Assembly: GCA_026724425.1 (NCBI GenBank)
Contig: JAIUCV010000004.1
Span: 7,388,001-7,452,000 of the forward strand
Direction of reading: 5' to 3'
DNA length: 64,000 bases
Source: Erythrophleum ivorense
Lineage: Eukaryota; Streptophyta; Magnoliopsida; Fabales; Fabaceae
A program made the translations under genes and the position numbers. The notes under the pieces were generated by a model. It had not been told where the DNA came from. It made no database searches and worked only from the letters and a program-made list of their open reading frames with translations. Positions 48,190 to 59,237 of this stretch are shown piece by piece (the first letter of the stretch is position 1; every line of letters starts with the position of its first letter).

Positions 48190-48960
48190 GACTTATACAT
48201 AACATATATTCCTAACTATTTTTGAGGACCCATATTTATGCGTTGTAATTGGGGCAATTAGAATATATACCTCACATCCAAAAATTCTAGGATAGAAAAC
48301 TTTTAACTCATGACTAAAAACTAATTGTAATGAGAAGAATTTATAACAACTTGTTAGTTTGATGCATATAAATGTTATTGCATGTGAAATCACATTTCTC
48401 CATATTGAAATTGGACGTTTTGTTCTCTTAAGCATTGGTCTAACTATTAATTGGAGGCATTTAATGAATGATTCTGCTAAATTCTTTTGTGTGAACATGA
48501 GCAACAGACTTTTTAACTATTATTTCAATAGACATATAATAGTCTTTAAAAGTCTAAGATGTGAATTTACTAGCATTATCAAGACAAATTGTATTGATTA
48601 CATAATCTAAAAATTGAGCTCTTAATCAAATCATTTGAGTAAATAATCTTGCAAATTCCAAGTTGCAAGTTGATAATAAGTATACATGTGATTATTTCTG
48701 TAGATGGATCAATGTCATACAATATTTGAATGGTTTCAATGGTAGATGAATGGGCCACCATATATCACCTTAGATACACTATAGAAATGCAAATGATCAA
48801 ATCCCAACTTTAGCTAGTGATTGTTTAATACTTTATTTATCTTGACAACAATCAACACATGAATTCTTAATAATTTTTTGCATTATAATTGATTCGATGG
48901 TCTAACAGATCATATTCCAAATAATAAATTTAAATATATTTAGATCAGTAACCTTTTGGT
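48190..48960 (-). pseudogene. Copia-D integrase remnant
   Basis: On -, open 48193-48504 holds QKNLAESFIKCLQLIVRPML (where NGLAESFIKRLQ is usual; the catalytic Glu is retained) and FYPRIFGCEVYILIAP near the C-terminus. Upstream core strands are broken across frames to about 48960. Confidence 0.87.
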
Positions 48961-48989
48961 TTAGTACAATATATATTTCAATCATGCTA

Positions 48990-49400
48990 ATAATTGTATA
49001 GTATAAATCATAAGACAAGGTAGGTGATTTTTTCAATACACATTTTTTTCTTAATACAATAGCTATGATAAGTAGATATTCAGTATTTATCATTTACAGT
49101 CTTAATATAGTATCCATTGTGACAGATATCTTTAAAACTTAATAATTTTCTTTGGAACTTAATAAAACTAATGTGTCATCAATAATAGGTTTCATCCCCC
49201 CAGGTAATAATATGACAACTCTTTTAAAGCCTTTAATAGTTTTATGCTATCTAATATAATATTGACATTAATATCCCTTATTATTAAATGAAAAAAATAT
49301 TTTTCATCTTTATGTATTATCTGAGACATTTTTGCACTATGGATTTTATGTCCAATCATAGAATGGAAAACATCCTTATTAGCTTTCTTCATGAACAAAA
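48990..49400 (-). pseudogene. Copia-D protease/GAG_pre-integrase remnant
   Basis: Open segment 49192-49398 on - contains SQIIHKDEKYFFHLIIRDINVNIILDSIKL, which follows a degraded DSATTH-type protease site. The active-site aspartate is not preserved in frame. Confidence 0.7.
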
Positions 49401-49439
49401 CTATACATATTAAATTATATGTAATTCTTCAAGAACTAA

Positions 49440-50740
49440 TGTTCATTATATTTTCATATATATATATATATATATTATCACTATACATTTTTACTATTCA
49501 TTAATAATATGTTCCAATATTACTATTGCAAGAGCACATTCAAAATACAAAATATGAAATAATTAAATTTATCTGTGCATATTCTCATAATATCTCTCCA
49601 TTGAAAAATCATCACTTTTGATGAATGTATTTTCCTTTCAAATTATTACAAGGATAGCAAGTCCATTTATTGAATATTCTATGTCTAATTATTCATGAAA
49701 TTGGCTAAAAATAGAGATAAACATTTTATATATTTTGCAATAATGTTTGATTTTCTTCCTTTGAAGTATTTTTTGGGTTGATAATAATAAAATAAACTCA
49801 ACATCAAATACTTATAATGAGTATTTTTCTCATAGAAAAATTAAGCATTATAAATTTATGAAAATATATCATTTTCTTAATTCGAGTGTCACATGTATAT
49901 AAGATATTATTTTTTGAGTGATACAAATAAATAATTTACTTGTAGGTAGAGAATAAAAATTAAAGTATAAAATGAATACATTTTGTTCTTGTACATAGTT
50001 CATCATAATGAAAGTTAACAGTCATATATAGGAGAAAAATGCAATTAATCTTTTCTCTTAACATTTTAAAATTTGCACATAAATTGTCACAATAAAGTTT
50101 ATTACTATCATAATATGACCATTCAATATCTTATAATCTTCTAAGTTTCATGGCCACTTTTGGCATTTTCAAGTTTAAAGAATTTATGGCCATTTCTCTC
50201 TATGGCTTCTAACCATATTGTTAGCATTGCTTTTAAATTTATTGTAATAACCAAAGCTAGTTATTATTAACCTTTAATAGTTAATTTATGTATAGGTCAC
50301 GACTGGTTATTAACTTGTTTATAAACATGTTGAATTTGGAGAGTTTTCAAAACTTTTACTTGCATAAAGTTTATAAAATATTAGTCTTCAAGACTATAGT
50401 AACAAACCTTTTATAACTATAAATTTATCAAAATATGCCACAAATTTTCCTATATATATATATATATATATATGTCTTAATCATTTTGACAATAAAGTCA
50501 TTGATTATCAAATATCCAAAACCAAAAGTGATGTAGTTACTAGCTATCTAATCATATTTGACTTTTTGGTTTCCAAAATATTTGTCAATATCAAATTGAT
50601 AATCATATTATGAATACAAATAAGCCTTAAATTTACAGATAAAGCAAAGAAAGAACAATTTTTTTTTATATGCCTTAATGTAATGAACAAAAAGCTCCAA
50701 AGATTGACATCTTACACCAATTTGCTAGAAACTTGTGTTG
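49440..50740 (-). pseudogene. Copia-D gag remnant
   Basis: Heavily decayed. On - the only readable marker is NGHKFFKLENAKSGHE near 50190. Simple (AT)n runs at about 49458-49474 and 50453-50473 have expanded within it. Confidence 0.45.
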
Positions 50741-50744
50741 ATAA

Positions 50745-51058
50745 TGTATTGCAAAACTAATGAAAATATATGGAACATAACAAGAGAAAATTAAAAGGAG
50801 AAATGGAGAGGAGAAATGTGGGAATACTTCTTATTTACTTAGAGTACAAGTTGCATAGTACATAGCCTCTATTTATAGGTTTTTCATCCATAAAGGCTAA
50901 AAGTTACAACGACAAAAATAGAAAAATTAATTTATACAATTATACAATATATATCCTTTAGAGGGTTATAAAATATATGCCATTAAACACAAAGAAAAAT
51001 TTTAAAAGGTCATTCTTTAGGAGTTATAGATATCCATATTATTATAATATTTACAATA
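50745..51058 (-). repeat. Copia-D 5' LTR
   Basis: About 314 bp, aligned with 45492-45793. On - it is followed by ATTATCAACACAAG, a possible variant of the TTATCAGCACG-type primer site found in some plant copia elements; this is a weak inference. Confidence 0.85.
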
Positions 51059-51143
51059 AGAAACCATTATAAACAATTATAAAAAATCAACATTCCTAAA
51101 GGTTGACCTTTTTTTTTATACAAGAGATAAAAGAAGACTAAAA

Positions 51144-51863
51144 ATAGGGAACAAGATTATTAGTAGTAAAGTAAAAAAAAGGCTTCTTATTTGACTTTTA
51201 TTCTTTAAAAGAATTTATCAATGTTTGAAACCTTACTTAATTGGAAAGAGGCAAATTTGAATGAGAGCCAATTGATATCCCTAGCAAGAAGGTGAGAATA
51301 CTGATCGCCATTGTTGCTCTACAAGACCAAATTATGATCTTTAGAAGCTTGTGATATGTTAAAGAAGGAATTTAATTAGTTTTTGATAGCTAAAGGAGAA
51401 CATATCTAGCAGCTTCAAGATAGGCCCTTTACTTAGTGATGTGTCTAGAGCTAGTCCAAACCTAATTTCTAACAAGAGAATTTTTTAGATAAATCTTAAA
51501 GCTATAGGGAACAAGATTATTAGTAGTAAAGTAAAAAAAAGGCTTCTTATTTGACTTTTATTCTTTAAAAGAATTTATCAATGTTTGAAACCTTACTTAA
51601 TTGGAAAGAGGCAAATTTGAATGAGAGCCAATTGATATCCCTAGCAAGAAGGTGAGAATACTGATCGCCATTGTTGCTCTACAAGACCAAATTATGATCT
51701 TTAGAAGCTTGTGATATGTTAAAGAAGGAATTTAATTAGTTTTTGATAGCTAAAGGAGAACATATCTAGCAGCTTCAAGATAGGCCCTTTACTTAGTGAT
51801 GTGTCTAGAGCTAGTCCAAACCTAATTTCTAACAAGAGAATTTTTTAGATAAATCTTAAAGCT
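51144..51863. repeat. Exact 360-bp tandem duplication
   Basis: 51144-51503 and 51504-51863 appear identical at every base I compared, starting ATAGGGAACAAG and ending TCTTAAAGCT. The unit falls inside the LINE 3' part, whose surroundings are old and mutated. This is therefore either a very recent duplication or an assembly artefact. Confidence 0.95.
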
Positions 51864-52470
51864 AATCTTAAGCTTCCTTTTTTCACCTTTTAGCTTGTAA
51901 AAAATAGCTAAAATAAGCCATCCCTCTTGGAACCAGTTAATGGTTTTCACCAGAGCTACTTAATGAAAAGTCTTAAACATGTTCTTAAGCTCAACATTTT
52001 CTATGGTTCTAAGCTAGATTATTTTGATGAAGCATAAGTCTAGCATAATGAATAACTTTAATGGGATCTACCCGGTCACCTTTGTAGAAAATTTCATTCT
52101 TGGTGAACCAAATGGCATAACATGTATCTATAAGAGAAATAGTGTAAAATTCCATTTGTTGGAGAATCTTTCTTTTTTGTGGAAAATAGATTTAAAGCAA
52201 AGCAATAATGTCTTACTCTTGAAAGCTATCTACTCTTAAGGAGAGAGTGGAGCCCAACCAAATGACTTTGGAAAAATCACATAGGAGGAAAACATGATGT
52301 AAAGATTTAGGATAACCAAGACAAAATGGACAACTTTGGACAACCTAAAGATGATGAATTCTAAGTACATTAGTTACTAGAGGGCCTGATTTAATAGTTT
52401 TCAAATAAAAAGACTACTCTCGTTGGGAGGTAAATTTTCTTAATATAACACCAATTGATAGAATGTGAAG
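51864..52470 (-). pseudogene. LINE C-terminal part with zf-RVT domain
   Basis: On -, CPFCLGYPKSLHHVFLLCDF followed by SKVIWLGSTLSL (about 52345-52250) is the reverse-transcriptase zinc-binding domain (zf-RVT): CxxC, HH and C are present. Downstream, WFTKNEIFYKGDRVDP and MLHQNNLA match the usual C-terminal segment. Internal stops are present. Confidence 0.9.
52466..52470. repeat. Target-site duplication TGAAG, left
   Basis: Identical to 56580-56584. Confidence 0.9.
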
Positions 52471-55400
52471 TGTAACATCCGGTTCCTCCATAAACATGAG
52501 AAACACGATGTTTGATTTTTCTGTAAATGTCAAAAAAGGGCCAAATATAAAAGGAAGTCCTCAAAATAGTAAGAATTGGGGCCAACTAAATTATGATAAA
52601 ATTTCAAATATTAAAAATAAGGATTTGAGATTTAAGATGCCCAAAAACCAGAGCCAGAAGAGCTTAAAAAATTTGCTAAAGAAAGTAGGGGCATTTTTGT
52701 AATTTTTGAAAAATTTGAAAAACTCATAAGAGGGCTTTTTAAATGAAAAATTTGAGCTTTCTGGGGTTCTCAAAGGCCCTGAATACTATGGGAACCCCTA
52801 GGACGGTTGAAACCCCTCCTGTGAGCAATTTCATTCATCAGTTGACCGAAACTTTGACCGAATTGTTCGGAATGGTTTTAGATTCTTTTTGAGTGATTCC
52901 AAAGGCAATTCTTATGATTAAAAGCCTAAGGAATATGATGGAAAAGATGAATTTCAAAAAGAAGTTGATATGAGCCTAAAATGAAAAGGCCAAAAAAAGA
53001 GACTAAAATGTAAAAGTAAAAAGTTGCATAAAGTGACTTTTAGCTCCTTCTTATCCACGTTTCAGCAACTCCTCATTTCCACGATTTGTTTTTGCCCCAA
53101 AAACAGAGAAGGAATCCAACACTCCTGGGCGCACAAGGAGAGGAGATTTTGGAGAGAGAAAAAGTAAGGAAAAGATAAGAAAAGTGTGAAATTTTATGCT
53201 CTTCCCTTGAGTAAACTTGTTCCTCTCATTCTCCTCTTTATTTCTATGGTTTCATTAATGGATTTGGTGATGTTTTGAGTCTAGTACAGAGGAGGAATAG
53301 CAGAATTTAAAGGAGAGGAACTTACCACTTGGAAGAGCACTAGAGAAAAGCTAAAAAATCAAGGTAAGTTGTTGTCTTCCATGCTTCTTCTTCCCTTCTC
53401 CTCCTTGTGATAATTTTGTCCCATATAGAGCCCAATCAGAAGGAGAAGAGTAGGATTTCAAGGAGGACTTTACACTAAGTGAAAGAGGCTTTGAAGAAAA
53501 TAAGAAACCAAAGTATTCCTTCTTGTTTTGTTGCTTCTCCTTGCTTACTTTCTCCATGAAGTTTTCGTTCACCTTAGAGCCCATTCCATAGGAGATAAAT
53601 TCTGACCATATTAGGGTATAATTAGGGGTTCTATAATGTGAGGATTAGGAAGATACAAGTGGAATTAATTAAGAAGCAAAAGAAAACCAAGAATAGGAAG
53701 TTAGAGATTCAAAGACATATGCAAAAATATGATTTTATCTAAGAGTTCCCAAGCCTATGCGAATGTTTGTATGAGTTCCTAAGACCCTTAGAGAGCTCCC
53801 CACATGCACCTCCCATCCAAGAAAGTAAAGAAATTGCAAGAAAAACTAATGAATTTTAAGTTGAAAAAGTGTATTGCATTTAAAGGGATTATAAAAAATG
53901 ATTTGATTCATGCATTCCCTAACATATGTGAGTGTTTGTTTGAATTCTTAAGACCCCTAAGAAACCTCCTATCAAGGAAAAATTGAAAACCCCTTGAACC
54001 CCAAATGCTTCCATAATGTCAGCCTAGGATAGATAAAGGAGTTAGAGAGTGTTTTAATTTATTCTAGCCTTGGTTTGGGACTTCATATGATGGTAGAAGG
54101 TGGGAGAAATCCTTGAAAAAAATTTAGAAGCCATAGATTGGGAGATGAGACAATGGCTTCCATAATGTAACCTTATGAAGCAACTTGTGTCTAGACTTTT
54201 GTAAATGAATATATAATGGCTCTAAGGATCTTAAATGAGGTTAAGAGGCCTAGGAATGAGAAGAGAATGGAGCCAAGAACTTGAATCATGATGGTTGCTT
54301 CAATAGGCCATTTATGGAACCATTATGTGACTTATGGAACCAAGTATGTTCTTAAATATAAGTTTAATGTCCTAGTTTGTTTCAAGAGTATAATTAGCTT
54401 CCATATGATGTGTCTAGGTCAAGAGAAATGATTTCCACCCTCTTGGTGTGTGAGGTCAAGGGAGAGGACTCAAGGCTTAAGGAAAAAGTATATAAATGCA
54501 AGCAAGGTAGCTCTCTCTCTCTTCTCCCATGCATGAATGAATATCTACATTGTCTTTGAATGTGTGTATGTGTATTTTAAGCTATAAATTATGTTTTGGT
54601 ATGATGCCTATGTTCCATAGAACCATAGTGTTGCATTATGTATTCAATGATGCCTAGAATATTTGCATTGATTTGCTTGAATATAGAGAGGCCAAGAACC
54701 TTCTATCTTCGGTGAGGATGAGCCAAGAGCCCTTAGAAGTGGTTGAGACTAAGAGAAAGTCTCCCAAGAGCAAGGCTTAATTCATGGCCTTTGAGAAAAA
54801 GGATGACGCAAGTCCAAGAACCTTGAAGAAAGTGGGTGAGGCTAATCCATTCATTTGGCAAGCCTAAGTATGTTATGTGTGCTTTGTATAAACGCCAAGA
54901 ATGTATTTTGCACCATTTTCCATATTAATATGCCATGCATGTATAAAACTTGTATTGCATTCTTTATGTATGATTGAATGGGAGATGAGCTATTGGGATT
55001 CTTTGAATCTCATTCCCTCCTCTCCAATATTCTAACATACTAGGTAGAGCCAATGAACAAGGAAATGGAAGCCACCAAGTGAGGAGATGAAGCCTTGATC
55101 ATAAAGCTTTTAAGTTTGTTTATGTTGTAACCAAAAGAGTGGCATATGATGTAATCTTTTGTTAAAATTGATGCATAATGAATGGAACATGTGTAAATAT
55201 CCTAATAGATTATGTATGTATGAAATTTGTGGATAAATAAAATGTATTGCAATTTTTGGGTATAAAATGCCAAGACTAGTCTTATGGAAATGTGTGTATG
55301 GTATAGGGTGTGAGTTCCTGAATTATGGGTTTGTGCACCTTTAAGATAAGTTTAAAATGTCATTTTGGTGCAATCTCACATGCTCAAATAGCCACACAAG

Positions 55401-56579
55401 CTTGGGAAGTAAATTTGGACCCTTTGATACCATTATGGAGCTCAAAAATGACCAAAATGGAATCCCATGGCACAAATTGACCAAATGAAAGAATTTGCCC
55501 ATGAAAATTTGCAAACATGTAGGGCTCATCAAGAGCTTTTTGGAAAGCTAACGTGCAAAAAAAATATGAGTTCTATAGAATTAATTATGAATTTTCAAAA
55601 TTCAGATTTTTCTGCTGTCATAAGGCATGTACTGTTCATATAGTCAGATTTGTGTTCTGTGTCATCTGATAGGCAAATGGTATCCAATGCTTGTGAAATT
55701 TTACAGGAATAAATTAGAGGTTATAAGATTTCTGTGGCCATTAAGATCACCTCATTTGGAGGTCTGAGCAAAGAGTTATACATTTTTGAAGTTTGCTGTC
55801 AGTAGTAGTGGCACCCCAAGAGTTCAATACTGTTCTATAGATTTCTAATAGCTAAATGTATCTGTTTCATTTTGGAATAATTTTTAGCATAAATCTAACA
55901 TTTTTAGCTTTCCAGAATGACTAAATTTGTGTGATTTCAATTTTTATAGAATTAGTTATGAATTTTAGAAGTTTATATCAGTAATATGAAATAGCAGCCC
56001 AGGAAGCAACGACCTCAGTAGCTTTTCGAATGTCAAACATCTTCCCCAGTAGCTTTTGAGTTTTATAAAATTAATTTGACATTTTCAAAGTTTTCTGCAG
56101 AATTCTGTGACAGTTCCAAAATTCAGTTTGACCTTTGGACCATTTTGAATGTCAAATGCCCTCTGTGGTGAATGTTATAGTCTGGGCATATTTTGAGTGT
56201 GAAGTAGACATCCATAGCTTCCCAGAATGACTAAGATTGTATGATTACGATTTTTCTAGAATTAGTTATGATTTTCTAAAGTTTGGACAGAATAAGGGGC
56301 AAATTTGGCTGAAATTAAACAAACCCATCTCATGCTCCATTTCAGTTTCCATGAGCTGTGAGTATGATTTTATGATGCAAATAAGTTGTAATGATATATT
56401 TAAATATGAGAATGCATAGCATGATCTCCTATGGTCCATGTGACATCAAATGCGAATTTTTAAGTTCGACACAATGCAAAAGAAGTCATTATTTTATCCC
56501 CCTTTTCTGATACTTTCATGAATATAAGATATAAGGTATGTGTATATGATGAGATAAGCTAGAATTTTATGGTGTTACA
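52471..56579 (+). mobile_element. 4.1-kb solo LTR, family TGTAACATCC, copy 1
   Basis: Begins TGTAACATCC and ends GGTGTTACA, so the termini are inverted repeats of TGTAACA. It is flanked by TGAAG on both sides. There is no coding domain and no second copy of its own ends. It aligns along most of its length with 59238-62890 in the same orientation, for example at 54500-55000 versus 60960-61500. Subrepeats with AGAATTAGTTATGA recur near 55945 and 56260. Such a start (TGTAACA-CC) is common in large Ty3/gypsy LTRs, but the lineage was not established. Open frames inside are not genes. Confidence 0.85.
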
Positions 56580-56584
56580 TGAAG
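56580..56584. repeat. Target-site duplication TGAAG, right
   Basis: Identical to 52466-52470. Confidence 0.9.
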
Positions 56585-59232
56585 CCACCTCTTCTTCAAT
56601 TTCCTTTCTAAGTAAGTTGAACCCATCCTTAACCTTATAGGTTCCATTATTATTACTTGTTCGAAGAAAGAGATCTTTTTATTTGAAATAAAGTTGGGAA
56701 GGTTCAAGATGAGTTTCTTAGCATCGTCTGTTAGACTCTTAAAAGATTTTAGTTTCATTAGGAATGATCGTGTAGAATAAGGTATGAAACGTTTCAATAT
56801 TGAAAGGATTCGCTTGGTTACATTGGCCACCACAAATGATGGTCAATTTCTATCTCTTCTCTAAAACCAATTTGCAATTAAAGGTAGAGGATAATTAACT
56901 AACTAGCCTTGGTTACTCCTTTCTATATCTATAAAGAGTTGGCATGAGAATGTAGCAACTTAAGGGATATAGTCTTATAATACTTATAATGGAGAGTGTT
57001 GGCAAATAAGAAGTTATGCTGAAAATCAAACATTTTCCTCACTTGTTTGGTAACAAAGGCTTTATTCACAAGATGGGTGGATTTGAGACCTAAATTATCT
57101 AACTTAATAAGAATGTAAAGTTTTTTTTTCCTTTTTTTCTAGTTAATCAAATGCATTGTAGCCTTATCATGATTGAAACCTTAAAAGAAATTATCTTCAA
57201 CTATTAATAAGGGCACATACTTTTTTAGGGAGATAAATATGAGATAGATAATAAATAAGGTAGGAGCTAAGAACAACTTTAATAATAGTAAGCCTTATTA
57301 CCTAAAAGAGCATATTAGCTTTCTGAGCTTAAAGTTTAGAGTCAATTTAATTTGTATGCCAGCTTTAGATATATCTGGGAATTATTACACCCAAATGCCA
57401 AGATACTTTTCGAGTCCAGACGCATAACTAATTTTAAAATCCAAACAAGAACTTTTTGGATTTATAGACATGTTTAAGTTGAAAACTAACTCATATTTAG
57501 TCTTATTTATCTCTTGACCTATAAGGCTACTATAAATATCAAGGATTTCTTAAACTTGATTGCAAGCTTTAACAAAACCTTCAAAGAAAAGGATTGTGTC
57601 TTCTACATACATAAGATAAATGATTGGACTTGAGTCTTAGCTTATCTTAGTCCTTGACTACAGGTTATTTTACTCTAGTATCACAATATGATGAGAAAGG
57701 ACATTTAAGTAGATAATGAAGAGGTATAACGAAATAAGGCCCCTTACCTAAGGCCTTTAGTTAGGGAAAAGTTACCAAAGGGGGAGTAATTGATTTAAAC
57801 TTGATAAGAAAGGGTAGTTACACATTGCATGATCATATCTACTTAGATAGCTTGAAATTTCATTTAAGTTAGAATTGGCTACAAAAAGTTCTAAGGAAGT
57901 TTATCACAAGCCTTAGAGATGTCTATTTTAAGCATACACCATCTTTTCTTTTGCCTTTTGGTCTTGTAGATTTGTTACATGATCTTAAAAAACAAAAAAA
58001 TGTCAAAGATTAGCTAGCCTTGAATGAAGACCCTTAGATTGGGAGCAATATAATCATCTAAAATAACTTTAAGTCTATTAAAAAGAGTCTAGGAGATGAT
58101 TTTATGGATGACATTTCACAAGCTTATGAGCGTAAAGTATTTTAGGGTGTGGGGAGGGTCACATTTAAGGATGAGAGAAATAAGTCTTATTGAGACTTTT
58201 AAGAAGAAATCCATTTTCCTTGAAAGAGCAAATCAAATCTAAAATATCTCTCACGAAAACCATTAAGACTTTAGGTTTAATTGAAAGATAGCCTCCTTAA
58301 TTTCTTGACCATTAAAACCCAAAAGAAGAAAATCTAAATGGGAGGCTTTCAAGAAGGGGATATCTATATCACTCAAAGCATGAAGAATGTTAGAATAGGA
58401 AATCTCATTCCTAACAAGAAAGATTTGCTTAAAATGGTTAACAGATAAGCCTTCTATATGAGTTTGGTCTTTTATCCAATTACCTTAATCATCTTTAATA
58501 TGATAGACCATGTTCATAGATGTCTAAACTTTTATAAAAGTAAGGAAGTATTTTATATTACCAATGGAGTTCTTATTCTAGTTATGAAGAGCATTTGAGA
58601 TAAAGGACAATTTAGAAAATACTCTTGAAGTGGAAGAACACAAAATATACCTTTGCTAAAAGCTTTAGACAATGGTGGAACATAATCAAAATTAAACCAA
58701 ATTTCAAATCTCACTAGTCTTCTCCTATAAGGGGAATTAAAAAAGGTGGAAAGCATGACAGGAGAATGATCCAACGTTACAATAGGCAAATTAGATTAGA
58801 TTTGTTTTAGGAAATAAAGGCCATCATTTACTATTACATTAGACTTTGTTTAGCCTTTCCCAAATAGCATCACCTCAAGAGACAGTTAATAGTTCATGTG
58901 AATCACTGCTCACTTAGGTGAATGCCAATAAGCCCACAAGTATCACACATTTGTTGAAACAAAGAAGCACTTAAGGAAAGAAAAGAGTACTTTTTATCTA
59001 GTAAAGCAAAACATTGATTAATGACTACTTCTATAAGCCAAAGGTCTCTCATAGTAGATGAAATAGAGGTAAGCTAAACCTATATGATATTCTAGAGATT
59101 AAGGAAGCCATAGGAAAAAAAACAGACATAAAAAGCATACTTGTAATGGTTAAAAGAGAATATATGAATCCACTAGAAAAAAACTCTATAATATTACAAT
59201 ATACATGATTCTTCCAAACTAGAAATAAATCC
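56585..59232 (-). pseudogene. LINE reverse transcriptase and C-terminal endonuclease remnant
   Basis: On -, KIDISKACD (about 57920; catalytic Asp), NVIHKIISQTLFNRL (near 58120) and SLCNV-type motifs are those of L1-like RT. The catalytic box reads MYVEDTILFF near 57600 where YADD is expected. It is followed by GQEINKTKYELVF and GLEKYLGIWV. Open segment 56567-56833 ends in YLERKLKKRW. Stops and frameshifts break it in several places. Confidence 0.9.
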
Positions 59233-59237
59233 CCTCT
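59233..59237. repeat. Target-site duplication CCTCT, left
   Basis: Identical to 62891-62895. Confidence 0.9.

Larger units (their letters stand above)
45492..51058 (-). mobile_element. Copia-D: full-length decayed Ty1/copia element
   Basis: LTRs at 45492-45793 and 50745-51058 share GGAGAAATGTGGGAATACTT, TTTTTCATCCATAAAGG and ATTATACAATATA over about 300 bp. On - the element begins TGTT-like and carries a polypurine run (CAAGGGGAGTGT) beside the 3' LTR at 45793. Outside are ATAAA (45487-45491) and AGAAA (51059-51063), a four-of-five target duplication. Domains read right to left: gag, protease, integrase, RT, RNase H, all degenerate. Apparently it inserted next to or into the 3' part of Copia-C. 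Confidence 0.88.
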
